From: Bacillota bacterium
GTDB lineage: Bacteria > Bacillota > Clostridia > Saccharofermentanales > Saccharofermentanaceae
Assembly: GCA_023397475.1 (NCBI GenBank)
Contig: JAEWUD010000019.1
Location: 1 to 26,081, forward strand
Direction of reading: 5' to 3'
DNA length: 26,081 nt
Shown piece by piece: positions 16,157 to 23,204 of the stretch. Made by a program: the position numbers and the translations under genes. How positions within the stretch are numbered: the first letter of the stretch is position 1; every line of letters begins with the position of its first letter. The notes under the pieces are model-generated. The model made no database searches, was not told where the DNA came from, and saw only the letters and a program-made list of their open reading frames with translations.

Positions 16157-17443
16157 TCAGAAGACGCGCGTCCCTCCGACGCTACTAATCGACACAACAT
16201 GCGACCTTCCCGAGCCTAGCGTCGACTCGACGCCCTCGAGGAAGGTCGTTACACGTTCCTGCGGCACAAAGGCCTGGATCGTGCCCGCGAATCCGCCGCC
16301 GTGGACCCGGCTCGCTCCGGCCTCCCCCAGGAATTTCTTGGCGATCGCAAGAGTAACCGCCACCGCCTGGTGTTCCGGGTGCTTCGGAGCGAGAACATTC
16401 TGAAGATATTGCCACGACGAGTCGCCGGACGCATTTACCAACCGAAGAAATGCACGCACATCTCCCGCTCGCAGCGCACCGACCGCTTGCTCCACACGCT
16501 CCTCTTCGGCGAAAAAATGCATCGCGCGCAATACCGCGCGGTCTCCGCAGGAAGCTCGCAATGCCGGAATGTTCCGGTAAAAATCACTGGCATTAACATG
16601 TCGAAGGTATTTCTTTCCGAAAAATGCCGCGATCTGCCCCATCTCCCGGGGAATGGCGGCATATTCATCCGTTAGATCCTGATGATCCGCCCCGCTGTCG
16701 ATAATGACGATCGCATAGCCAAGAGAACTAAGATCAACCGGAAGGCGGTCGATCCCCGTCCTCTCCGGATCGGCAAAATCCAGTGCAACCACACCGCCGA
16801 TCGAACTGGACATCTGGTCCATCAACCCGCTCGGTTTCCCATAATACACATTCTCCGCAAACTGTCCGAATCGCGCGATCTCTTCATCCGATACCCGGCC
16901 GGCCGCAAAATAATCATTCATAATCTGCCCGAGGAGCACTTCAAAAGCCGCCGAAGACGATAAGCCGCTCCCCGGAAGCACCGTCGACGTCGTGTAGATG
17001 TCGAGCCCCTTCAGCGCATATCCCGCATCGCGAAAACATGCCGCAACCCCGCGAACGAGGGCCCGGGCCGTATTCTTCTCCTCCGTGCGCACGTCGAGAT
17101 CACGGATATCCACTTCGTCCGGCGCGAAACCTTCCGAGAATACGCGAATGACACCTTCGTCATTACCCGACACCGCGGCAATCGCGTCCATCGAGATCGC
17201 AGCCGCAATCACCCGACCGCGCTGGTGATCCGTGTGATTCCCGCAGATCTCCGTTCGGCCGGGCGCGCGAAAAAAACGCACCTCACCCTTTCCGGGAAAC
17301 TGCCGGTCATAAAGATCCGCCAAATGCAGATATCGTTCCCTCGCCATCACTGCGCCGCCCTCGGCGGAACCGTATATCACGTCGAAAAGACGCATCGCCT
17401 CTTCTTCCTGCATCTTGACATTCAAAGAATCACAAGCTCCCAT
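16157..17443 (-). CDS. galK: Galactokinase
   Basis: A GHMP-family kinase that phosphorylates galactose at C1 in the Leloir pathway. The 428 residues contain all three GHMP motifs: RAPGRTEICGNHTDHQRGRV (substrate signature, with the galactokinase GRTEICGNHTDHQ form), LPGSGLSSSAAFEVLLG (ATP loop), and ASRVHGGGFAGTIQAFV. The catalytic Asp is likely in PSGLMDQMSSSIGG. The ATG at 17443 follows AAGGAGG with good spacing, giving an N-terminal extension of about 50 residues before the sugar motif. No galT or galE is adjacent. Related kinases for GalNAc or arabinose exist, but the motifs favour galactose. Confidence 0.93.
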   Translation of the reverse strand: MGACDSLNVKMQEEEAMRLFDVIYGSAEGGAVMARERYLHLADLYDRQFPGKGEVRFFRAPGRTEICGNHTDHQRGRVIAAAISMDAIAAVSGNDEGVIRVFSEGFAPDEVDIRDLDVRTEEKNTARALVRGVAACFRDAGYALKGLDIYTTSTVLPGSGLSSSAAFEVLLGQIMNDYFAAGRVSDEEIARFGQFAENVYYGKPSGLMDQMSSSIGGVVALDFADPERTGIDRLPVDLSSLGYAIVIIDSGADHQDLTDEYAAIPREMGQIAAFFGKKYLRHVNASDFYRNIPALRASCGDRAVLRAMHFFAEEERVEQAVGALRAGDVRAFLRLVNASGDSSWQYLQNVLAPKHPEHQAVAVTLAIAKKFLGEAGASRVHGGGFAGTIQAFVPQERVTTFLEGVESTLGSGRSHVVSISSVGGTRVF

Positions 17444-17472
17444 AGGAAAGCCCTCCTTCGATCATTGCTATC

Positions 17473-17528
17473 ATTATAGCCATCCTGCGCCTTCGAAATC
17501 GATACGTATCGCGCACTTTTCGCGAAAA
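17473..17528 (-). promoter_or_regulatory. galK promoter region with two perfect palindromes
   Basis: TATAAT on the minus strand at 17473-17478 is the likely -10; the -35 is poor. Two perfect 12-bp palindromes lie upstream: CGATACGTATCG at 17500-17511, overlapping the expected -35, and TTTTCGCGAAAA at 17517-17528. They are candidate operators for a regulator not encoded in this window. Confidence 0.55.
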
Positions 17529-17549
17529 AAAGCGAAACCCTATTTATGA

Positions 17550-17578
17550 TTGAATCTACCTCAAAGAATCGTTACAAT
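17550..17578 (+). promoter_or_regulatory. Sigma-A promoter of the DUF1508 unit
   Basis: TTGAAT (17550-17555) and TACAAT (17573-17578) are spaced by 17 bp, 31 bp before the ATG at 17610. The leader is short and holds a GGAG ribosome binding site. Confidence 0.8.
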
Positions 17579-17609
17579 GAACCTATCCACAGGTTGAAAG
17601 GAGAGACGT

Positions 17610-17972
17610 ATGAGCAAATTCGTTACGAAGAAAACCGAAACCGGCTACAAATTCGATCTCTACGCAAGCAATGGTCAGATCATCGCATCTTCACAGGTCT
17701 ACTCAACCGAGGCCTCCTGTCAAGCCGGCATTGAGAGCGTTCGCAAGACCGCCCCAAGCGCCAATCTCGAGGATCAGACCGTCGACCCGATTGTCACCGC
17801 AACCAACCCCAAGTTCGAGCTCTATCTCGACAAAGCAGGTGAGTTCCGCTTCCGCCTCAAGGCAAGAAACGGCGAGATCATCGCCACATCCGAAGGCTAT
17901 AAGGCCAAGGCCTCCTGCCAGAACGGAATCGAGAGCGTCCGCAAGAACGCCCCTGACGCCTCCGTCGAATAA
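17610..17972 (+). CDS. Double DUF1508 (YegP-like) protein
   Basis: 120 residues made of two tandem DUF1508 units, at about 3-48 and 66-117. Each shows a K/PKFELY strand, an A.NGEIIA/NGQIIA turn, a Y..KASCQ.GIESV motif and ends with RK.AP. The fold is a small alpha/beta domain found singly or doubled in many bacteria; YegP of E. coli is the namesake. The cellular role is not established. The two halves are clearly homologous to each other, so it arose by internal duplication. A GGAG site supports the ATG at 17610. It is followed 18 bp later by a 72-residue protein and then a shared terminator, so the two form a unit. Confidence 0.92.
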   Translation: MSKFVTKKTETGYKFDLYASNGQIIASSQVYSTEASCQAGIESVRKTAPSANLEDQTVDPIVTATNPKFELYLDKAGEFRFRLKARNGEIIATSEGYKAKASCQNGIESVRKNAPDASVE

Positions 17973-17990
17973 ATCACAAGGAGAACCAAC

Positions 17991-18209
17991 ATGGATATCA
18001 GTGCCAAGATCAACGAAATTGCCGACAAGGTCAAGAACGATAAAGACTTCGCCGCGAAGTTCACCAAAGATCCCGTCAAAGCGGTCGAGTCCATCCTCGG
18101 CATCGATCTTCCCGACGATCAGATCAACCCCCTCATCGAAGGAGTCAAAGCCAAAGTCGCCGCCGGAAACCTCGGCGATGCCCTCGGAGGCCTGCCCAAG
18201 CTTTTCTGA
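17991..18209 (+). CDS. 72-residue helical protein of unknown function
   Basis: A short acidic/basic amphipathic protein with an AGGAG site seven bases before ATG. Sequence blocks: MDISAKINEIADKVKNDKDF (helix), AAKFTKDPVKAVESILGIDL (helix ending at GIDLPDDQ), then LIEGVKAKVAAGNLGDALGG and PKLF. No signal or membrane segment is present. The pattern F...DP..A.....G..LP.... recalls Nif11/NHLP-type leader peptides, but there is no Gly-Gly plus core cassette or modification enzyme nearby, so a precursor role is not supported. It shares a promoter and terminator with the YegP-like gene, so it may act with it. Function unknown. Confidence 0.85.
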   Translation: MDISAKINEIADKVKNDKDFAAKFTKDPVKAVESILGIDLPDDQINPLIEGVKAKVAAGNLGDALGGLPKLF

Positions 18210-18246
18210 TACTTCTCCACCAAGCGAACACGTGCATTCGAACACG

Positions 18247-18293
18247 AAACACTGTCTGGATCTGCAAGCTTTGCGATTCCAGACAGTGTTTTT
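18247..18293 (+). terminator. Strong intrinsic terminator after the DUF1508 unit
   Basis: AAACACTGTCTGGA pairs with TCCAGACAGTGTTT, with an inner GCAA/TTGC, and is followed by T-runs. The A-rich left flank may make it bidirectional. The interval 18294-18486 holds no gene I can support. Confidence 0.93.
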
Positions 18294-18486
18294 ATGTACT
18301 GGGTGAGGACATAGGTCGCGTACAAGAAGTCTCAGCCCTTACTAGACATACAATGAATGACGACATGACTCTGCTTATTTCCCTATGAATAGACAAACAT
18401 TCGCCTCCCGGCCGATTCATTTCAACAAGCTTCAGCCTCACATCGACTACGAGCTTGTCACCTTGCACAAATTTTAGAAAGATTTC

Positions 18487-18515
18487 TTGCGAATATCACA
18501 AATATCTTGTAAAAT
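18487..18515 (+). promoter_or_regulatory. Probable promoter of the DUF3298-like lipoprotein
   Basis: TTGCGA (18487-18492) and TAAAAT (18510-18515) are 17 bp apart, about 50 bp before the ATG at 18565. Both boxes are imperfect. Confidence 0.6.
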
Positions 18516-18564
18516 GCCTTTTGGTGTCTTTTCGCGCCGAAAATATTGTAAAAAGAAGGTATAC

Positions 18565-19473
18565 ATGAGAAAGATCGCACTACTTACGACCATACTACTT
18601 GTCCTCACACTAACCGCCTGTACCTCAACGGCAACGACAGACAAACTCTCAAACAACAGCGAGGCATCTGCCGGTACAACAACGATGATGACCGAGACCT
18701 CCGCATCCGAGATATCTGACGAAACATCCGTCGCGACCACCGACGCACCCACTGGGTCCGCGATTTCAACAGCCGACGTCACGTTCGAATTCGACTTGGA
18801 ATTTGAGACATATCCGGCACCCGAGACTTATGTGACCGTGTATGGCGAACTCTTCCGTCGCGGTACGGTTATAATTCCAAGCAATCCTGACGCGCAAGAC
18901 CAAATCAACGCGACAATGTCCGAGGTTTACGATCGGCATTCCGCCGATTTCGCCGCGATCAAAGATCTGGCCATGGCTGCCTTTGCGGACCAAGGCGAAG
19001 CTCTGTTTAACGAATCCTTCCACTTCGCCACCAACGCCAGTTTTCAGGGCACAATCATCAACGACCGTCTGATTTCCTTCGACCTCTATCGAACCACGAC
19101 CACAGAGAAAGATATTTTCCATAGCAGGATCGAAGAATACACCTTCGATGTGGCCACCGGAAAACTCCTCACACTCGATGATCTCTTCACCGATATCGAA
19201 GCAGTAAAGCCCATCCTTTTCGAGAAATTTCTCGTCGACGCAGGCGACGAAGATGTCACCTACTCCGGCGATCTCGAAACCCTTCTTCCCGAAAAATTCG
19301 ACAACTCGTCATGGTCCTTCTATTCTAATGATAACGGAATTCATTTCAGCATCATCTATCAGCAAGACGACATATCCGCCGACAACGAGGCCTGCATAGA
19401 CTTCAGCATTGCCGTTAAAGACCTAGCCCCCTACCTGACCGACTACGCGAAAACCCTCTTCCCCGAGGCATAA
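18565..19473 (+). CDS. Lipoprotein with DUF3298/RsiV-type domain
   Basis: 302 residues. The ATG at 18565 follows AAGAAGG and opens a signal peptide with lipobox LTAC (Cys19); an upstream open frame lacks these features. Residues about 20-75 are a Thr/Ser/Glu-rich linker. The rest looks like the extracellular part of RsiV-type anti-sigma factors and related DUF3298/DUF4163 proteins: RHSADFAAI, LISFDLYRTTTT, EEYTFDVATGKLLTLDDLF, and NGIHFSIIYQQDDIS before a final hydrophobic helix. In that family the domain can bind lysozyme, but here it is a membrane-anchored lipoprotein without a sigma factor gene next to it. Ligand unknown. Confidence 0.85.
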   Translation: MRKIALLTTILLVLTLTACTSTATTDKLSNNSEASAGTTTMMTETSASEISDETSVATTDAPTGSAISTADVTFEFDLEFETYPAPETYVTVYGELFRRGTVIIPSNPDAQDQINATMSEVYDRHSADFAAIKDLAMAAFADQGEALFNESFHFATNASFQGTIINDRLISFDLYRTTTTEKDIFHSRIEEYTFDVATGKLLTLDDLFTDIEAVKPILFEKFLVDAGDEDVTYSGDLETLLPEKFDNSSWSFYSNDNGIHFSIIYQQDDISADNEACIDFSIAVKDLAPYLTDYAKTLFPEA

Positions 19474-19489
19474 AGCCGGCCGGAATGCG

Positions 19490-19534
19490 AAAACACTGCC
19501 TGAATCTGCAAATCGCGATTCAGGCAGTGTTTTT
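19490..19534 (+). terminator. Strong intrinsic terminator after the lipoprotein gene
   Basis: AAAACACTGCCTGAATC pairs with GATTCAGGCAGTGTTTTT in a long stem with T-tail. It is a sister of the terminator at 18247-18293: same outer ACACTG/CAGTGT, with changed but still paired inner bases. Confidence 0.93.
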
Positions 19535-19760
19535 GCGCCGAAAGAGATCTGGCGTTCACAAATATAAATCAACGAAAAGAACAACAGACCCGATTACAGG
19601 AAGATCGAGAGAACGTGTGGAAAAATTAACTAACTAGGGAAAACCTCCGGTTCCCGCAAACCATATCATAGCGACAAGGTCGGAGGCGGGTTCGTAGAGG
19701 TGATTGTTTCCGATATTGACCAGCTTACGTACTCCAGCAGTTCATAATTTATTAAATTTG

Positions 19761-19997
19761 CACCGTTGTCTAATGTATTTCAGTTTATGTAGTGTCACTT
19801 TTATCAATCTGGTTGATTTGGTATGTAAATCATTGACGAAAATCAACGTATTCGTTCATTGATTACTATGTTTATTGAGCACTTTCTATTATGACAATAA
19901 ATATCATTGATAATTTTCACCTATTTTAGCGTTATTTCATCATTGATTTACATACCAAATAGCCAATTTTGCAAAATTAGACACCGTTTTTAATGTA
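19761..19997. repeat. AT-rich inverted-repeat element with flanking direct repeats
   Basis: Arms at 19816-19836 and 19940-19960, reading ATTTGGTATGTAAATCA and its complement, pair over 20 of 21 positions across a 145-bp span. Outside them, CACCGTTGTCTAATGTA (19761-19777) and CACCGTTTTTAATGTA (19982-19997) are near-direct repeats, and TGTCTAAT/ATTAGACA are inverted. The interior is far more AT-rich than the neighbourhood and has no frame. It resembles a MITE or excised mobile-element scar. 19535-19760 contains only a weak CCTCCG/CGGAGG hairpin (19644-19686). Confidence 0.65.
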
Positions 19998-20127
19998 ATG
20001 CATTGTTCTATATATCGCAAGTTTCACCATTTAGTCAACATAAACCCATCTCATCGAAAATTCAGAGTGCATGAATTTGTCTGGAATGCGGTTCGAAAGC
20101 TGTAGAAATCGCGCAACGCCTCTGGTG

Positions 20128-20524
20128 CGCGAACTACCGATTCCCGCAAACTATATCATAGCGACGACGACCTTCGTTGCGGAGCGATTCGAATCCCGTA
20201 GGGATGAGTGCTCCGCAACAAGGTAGGAGGAGCGAGTGCTCCGCAACAAGGGCAGAGTCGCACCGCAGAACATCTCTTGACACGTAGATCGCGAACTACC
20301 AGTTCCCGCAAACCAATGACTAGATTCGTAGACTTAGTTGCGAAGCGATTCGAAGACCTTTAGGTCTAAGTGCTTCGCAACAAGGGCAGAGTCGCACCGC
20401 AGAACATCTCTTGACACGTAGATCGCGAACTACCAGTTCTCGCAAACCAATGACTAGATTCGTAGACTTAGTTGCGAAGCGATTCGAAGACCTTTAGGTC
20501 TGAGTGCTTCGCAACAAGTCTACG
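20128..20524. repeat. Three tandem ~134-bp repeats with nested, covarying hairpins
   Basis: Units begin CGCGAACTACC at 20128, 20290 and 20424; units 2 and 3 are 134 bp apart and nearly identical, while unit 1 is diverged and 28 bp longer. Each has a hairpin: 20176-20219 (GTTGCGGAGC/GCTCCGCAAC), 20337-20381 and 20471-20515 (GTTGCGAAGC/GCTTCGCAAC). Inside is a second stem, ATCCC/GGGAT in unit 1 and AGACC/GGTCT in units 2 and 3. Changes on one arm are matched on the other. A fragment of the shared lead (TTCCCGCAAACCATATCATA) also occurs near 19651. No coding frame or T-run terminator is present. Confidence 0.9.
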
Positions 20525-20527
20525 TAT

Positions 20528-20992
20528 CTATTTATGATATGATTCTCCACCCCTAATTTTGAAAGCCCGATAACACTGCTCCAGCAGAATGAGTCGGGTC
20601 ATCTGGTGCGTGAATGTCATAGGCGACAGACAGATCCGTTTATCGGCACGTGCCAAGACCTGCGGATCAAAGCCGTTTGAGCCCGCGATGACAAAGGTGA
20701 CGCTGGCTCCGCCTTTTTCGAGCGAGCGAATCAATTCACGAGAGAATTCAACGGAATCGAGAAGCTGCCCATGCAGGTCCATCGCGACGACATAGGCGCC
20801 GTCGCGAATCACTCCGAGGATTTTCTCGCCCTCGCGCCGAAGAGCCGTCTCGATCGGAAGTGAATCGGGGGCGTCAGGAACTTCGATCATTTCGACATCG
20901 CAATACTTTTCGAGGCGCTTCTTATATTCCGCGATTCCGTCCGACAGCCACTTCTCGCGAATCTTACCGGCGGCGACGATGCGGAGTCTCAT
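20528..20992 (-). CDS. rlmH: 23S rRNA pseudouridine1915 N3-methyltransferase
   Basis: A SPOUT-class methyltransferase of 154 residues that modifies helix 69 of 23S rRNA on the assembled 70S ribosome. The N-terminus MRLRIVAAGKIREKWLSDGI, the SAM-binding knot region SVTFVIAGSNGFDP, the LSPMTFTHQMTRLILLEQ block and the C-terminal signature AFKIRGGESYHK are all typical (usual ending ..I..G.PYHK). The start overlaps walJ by four bases. It is the last gene of the wal block, as in many Firmicutes. Three bases after its stop begins the large hairpin of the repeat unit at 20461-20524. Confidence 0.97.
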   Translation of the reverse strand: MRLRIVAAGKIREKWLSDGIAEYKKRLEKYCDVEMIEVPDAPDSLPIETALRREGEKILGVIRDGAYVVAMDLHGQLLDSVEFSRELIRSLEKGGASVTFVIAGSNGFDPQVLARADKRICLSPMTFTHQMTRLILLEQCYRAFKIRGGESYHK

Positions 20993-21867
20993 AGAAGATC
21001 CTCTATGCGAAAATTCTCATGTACCCGGGGGATGACCGGCTCGTCGTCCTCGGTCTCCGCGACAGCGAGAACAACCGGGGTCGATGGGGTATAGCGGTTC
21101 GCCACATACAGGTGATAATGTACGTCGGGCTTCAGATCCATCAGATCGAAGGCCGCCGTGATTTCACGGTGCGCGGTGGACGGCGTATTGTTCTCCTGGC
21201 TCAGGTGGCCGAGGATGAAGTGACGGGTTCCGTTGTTGTAGAGATATTTGACCGCCTCGGCACAGTCCCGATTGCATAAGTGTCCGGACTTGCCGTCGAC
21301 ACGCTTCTTAAGCATCCAAGGGTAGGGGCCGGTCCACAGCATCTCGTAATCGTAGTTCGACTCGAGGAGTATCGCGTCACAGCCGGCAAGAGCCGACTTG
21401 ACTTCGTCGCTGAAGTACCCGAGGTCCGTGGCGATCGCCATACTCGCGCGCGAGGAGGCGATCCGGTATCCGACAGAGCCTTTGGCATCATGCGGCGTCG
21501 CGAAAGCAAAGATCTCCAGACGTCCGATCGAAAAGGACTGCCCGGGTTCGATCACATGGTCCAGTTCCGGCGCGTGCGGTTTCTTCTCGAAGGAGTGAAT
21601 TCCATGCCACGTCGATTTCGTCGCGTAAATCGGAATATTGAACTTGCGCACGAAAACATCCAGACCGCGTATGTGGTCGCTATGATCATGTGTGATCAAT
21701 ATTGCGTCCAAATGAGCCGGATTCTGACCGACCTGCTCCAATGCGCTGACGATCGATTTGGTCGTACAGCCTGCATCGACGAGAAGTCGCGTTGATCCAA
21801 ACTGTACAAATATCGAGTTTCCGCTGCTTCCGCTGTACAGCGGGATCATCTGAATGGAATTATTCAC
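20989..21867 (-). CDS. walJ: MBL-fold hydrolase of the WalJ/YycJ family
   Basis: A metallo-beta-lactamase-fold protein of 292 residues, probably a nuclease linked to WalRK (WalJ/YycJ/VicX). The metal motif H-x-H-x-D-H is present as ITHDHSDH (H60, H62, D64, H65). YSGSSGNSIFVQFGSTRLLV then DAGCT is the family N-terminus. GHLCNRDCAEAVKYL and HFILGHLSQENNTP carry later metal ligands. The GTG at 21867 is chosen because GAGG lies six bases upstream; a TTG at 21879 and an ATG at 21849 (MIPLYSGSSG) are in frame. It sits 20 bp after murA and overlaps rlmH. An insert near the end (about 250-292) is family-variable. Confidence 0.9.
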   Translation of the reverse strand: MNNSIQMIPLYSGSSGNSIFVQFGSTRLLVDAGCTTKSIVSALEQVGQNPAHLDAILITHDHSDHIRGLDVFVRKFNIPIYATKSTWHGIHSFEKKPHAPELDHVIEPGQSFSIGRLEIFAFATPHDAKGSVGYRIASSRASMAIATDLGYFSDEVKSALAGCDAILLESNYDYEMLWTGPYPWMLKKRVDGKSGHLCNRDCAEAVKYLYNNGTRHFILGHLSQENNTPSTAHREITAAFDLMDLKPDVHYHLYVANRYTPSTPVVLAVAETEDDEPVIPRVHENFRIEDLL

Positions 21868-21887
21868 CTTAATCCTCAACTCTTCTG

Positions 21888-23204
21888 TCAGAATTGCATG
21901 TTGTCAATCAGAATGCGATCCTGTTCCTGATCCTCATATCGCTCGATGCGTGCGCCGAGCGCCGTAAGTTTCTCGACAATGCGCTCGTAACCGCGCTCAA
22001 TTCGATGTGCTTCACTGATCTCTGTCACGCCCTCGGCGGCCAGTCCGGCAAGAACCATCGCCGCACCCGCGCGAAGATCCATCGCGGAAACGCTCGACCC
22101 GTTGAGTTGCGTCGGTCCCGATACTAATGCGACGCGATCGATAACCGATATATCCGCGCCCATCGTCTGTAATTCCGTGACATATTGAAAACGATTATCC
22201 CAGACGTTCTCATACATGCGCGAGAGTCCGCTGGCCATGCAGAGAAGAACTGTGGTCTGCGGTTGCAGATCTGTCGGGAAACCGGGATACGGCATCGTCT
22301 TGAAATTGACGGGAGATATTGTCGTCTCATCGTCAATCGCGACGCGGATCGAATCGTCGTGTTCTTCAATCGTATATCCCATCTCAACAAGTTTGGCGGA
22401 AAGCGGTTCCATGTGCTTGGGAATCAGGTTCTTCACAAGTACGTCACCGCGCGTTACGGCAGCGGCAATCATGTACGTGCCGGCCTCGATCTGATCCGGA
22501 ATGATGGAATAGGAGAACCCGCCCGGGAGAATCGGTACGCCCTTGATACGGATCGTATCCGTACCGGCGCCTTTGATATTCGCTCCCATCGCGTTCAGGA
22601 AGTTGGCCACGTCAACGATATGCGGTTCCTTGGCGGCATTTTCGAGAACGGTCAGACCTTCTGCCTTCGTCGCAGCCAACATGATATTAATCGTCGCGCC
22701 TACGCTGACAACATCGAGAAAAATATGCGCTCCCGCAAGGCGGTTCGCCACAATGCGAATTACACCGTTTCTGATATCCGACAGTTCGGTGCCCTTGGCA
22801 CCCATTTTCGCGAAACCCTTCAGATGAAGGTCGATCGGGCGCGTTCCGAAATTACATCCGCCCGGCATATGCATCGTCGCTTTCTTCGAGCGCGCGAGCA
22901 AGGCGCCAAGCAGATAATAAGAAGCGCGAATATTCTTGACCTTCTCGTGCGTTGCTTCATGCGTATTGATGGTGGTCGGGTCGATTTTGAACATTCCGTT
23001 GCCGAGAGGTGTGATGATCGCACCGAGCGTCTCGCAAATCTCCAGCATCGCGCGAACGTCCGCGATATCCGGAACATTCTCCAGAATACACGGACCGTCG
23101 AGCATCATGGATGCAGCGAGAATTCCGAGAACGGCATTCTTGCTGCCGCTGACGCTGACCTCACCCTTGAGCTTTGTTCCCCCGTTGATTCGATAGTGTG
23201 GCAT
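21888..23204 (-). CDS. murA: UDP-N-acetylglucosamine 1-carboxyvinyltransferase
   Basis: Catalyses the first committed step of peptidoglycan synthesis, adding enolpyruvate from PEP to UDP-GlcNAc. The 438 residues are full length. Key residues are visible: K22 and N23 in SGSKNAVLGILAAS, the catalytic Cys118 in PGGCNFGTRPIDLH (the fosfomycin-target Cys, not the Asp variant), and the Asp of PYPGFPTDLQPQ. Firmicutes often have two copies, MurA and MurZ; which this is cannot be settled. The ATG at 23204 has a GGGGGAAGG site inside walK and overlaps the walK end by 44 bp, an unusual coupling. It replaces walH/walI at this location. Confidence 0.95.
   Translation of the reverse strand: MPHYRINGGTKLKGEVSVSGSKNAVLGILAASMMLDGPCILENVPDIADVRAMLEICETLGAIITPLGNGMFKIDPTTINTHEATHEKVKNIRASYYLLGALLARSKKATMHMPGGCNFGTRPIDLHLKGFAKMGAKGTELSDIRNGVIRIVANRLAGAHIFLDVVSVGATINIMLAATKAEGLTVLENAAKEPHIVDVANFLNAMGANIKGAGTDTIRIKGVPILPGGFSYSIIPDQIEAGTYMIAAAVTRGDVLVKNLIPKHMEPLSAKLVEMGYTIEEHDDSIRVAIDDETTISPVNFKTMPYPGFPTDLQPQTTVLLCMASGLSRMYENVWDNRFQYVTELQTMGADISVIDRVALVSGPTQLNGSSVSAMDLRAGAAMVLAGLAAEGVTEISEAHRIERGYERIVEKLTALGARIERYEDQEQDRILIDNMQF

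Noticed and set aside
17991..18209. RiPP (Nif11/NHLP) precursor
   Set aside because: No double-Gly plus Cys/Ser/Thr-rich core and no modification or export genes nearby; only a loose pattern match.
18386..18478. A 30-codon frame beginning MNRQTFASRP
   Set aside because: No ribosome binding site and no recognisable features; it overlaps the promoter region of the next gene.
20461..20524. Standard intrinsic terminator for rlmH
   Set aside because: The stem is strong, but no T-run follows on the minus strand, so only a non-standard role can be proposed.
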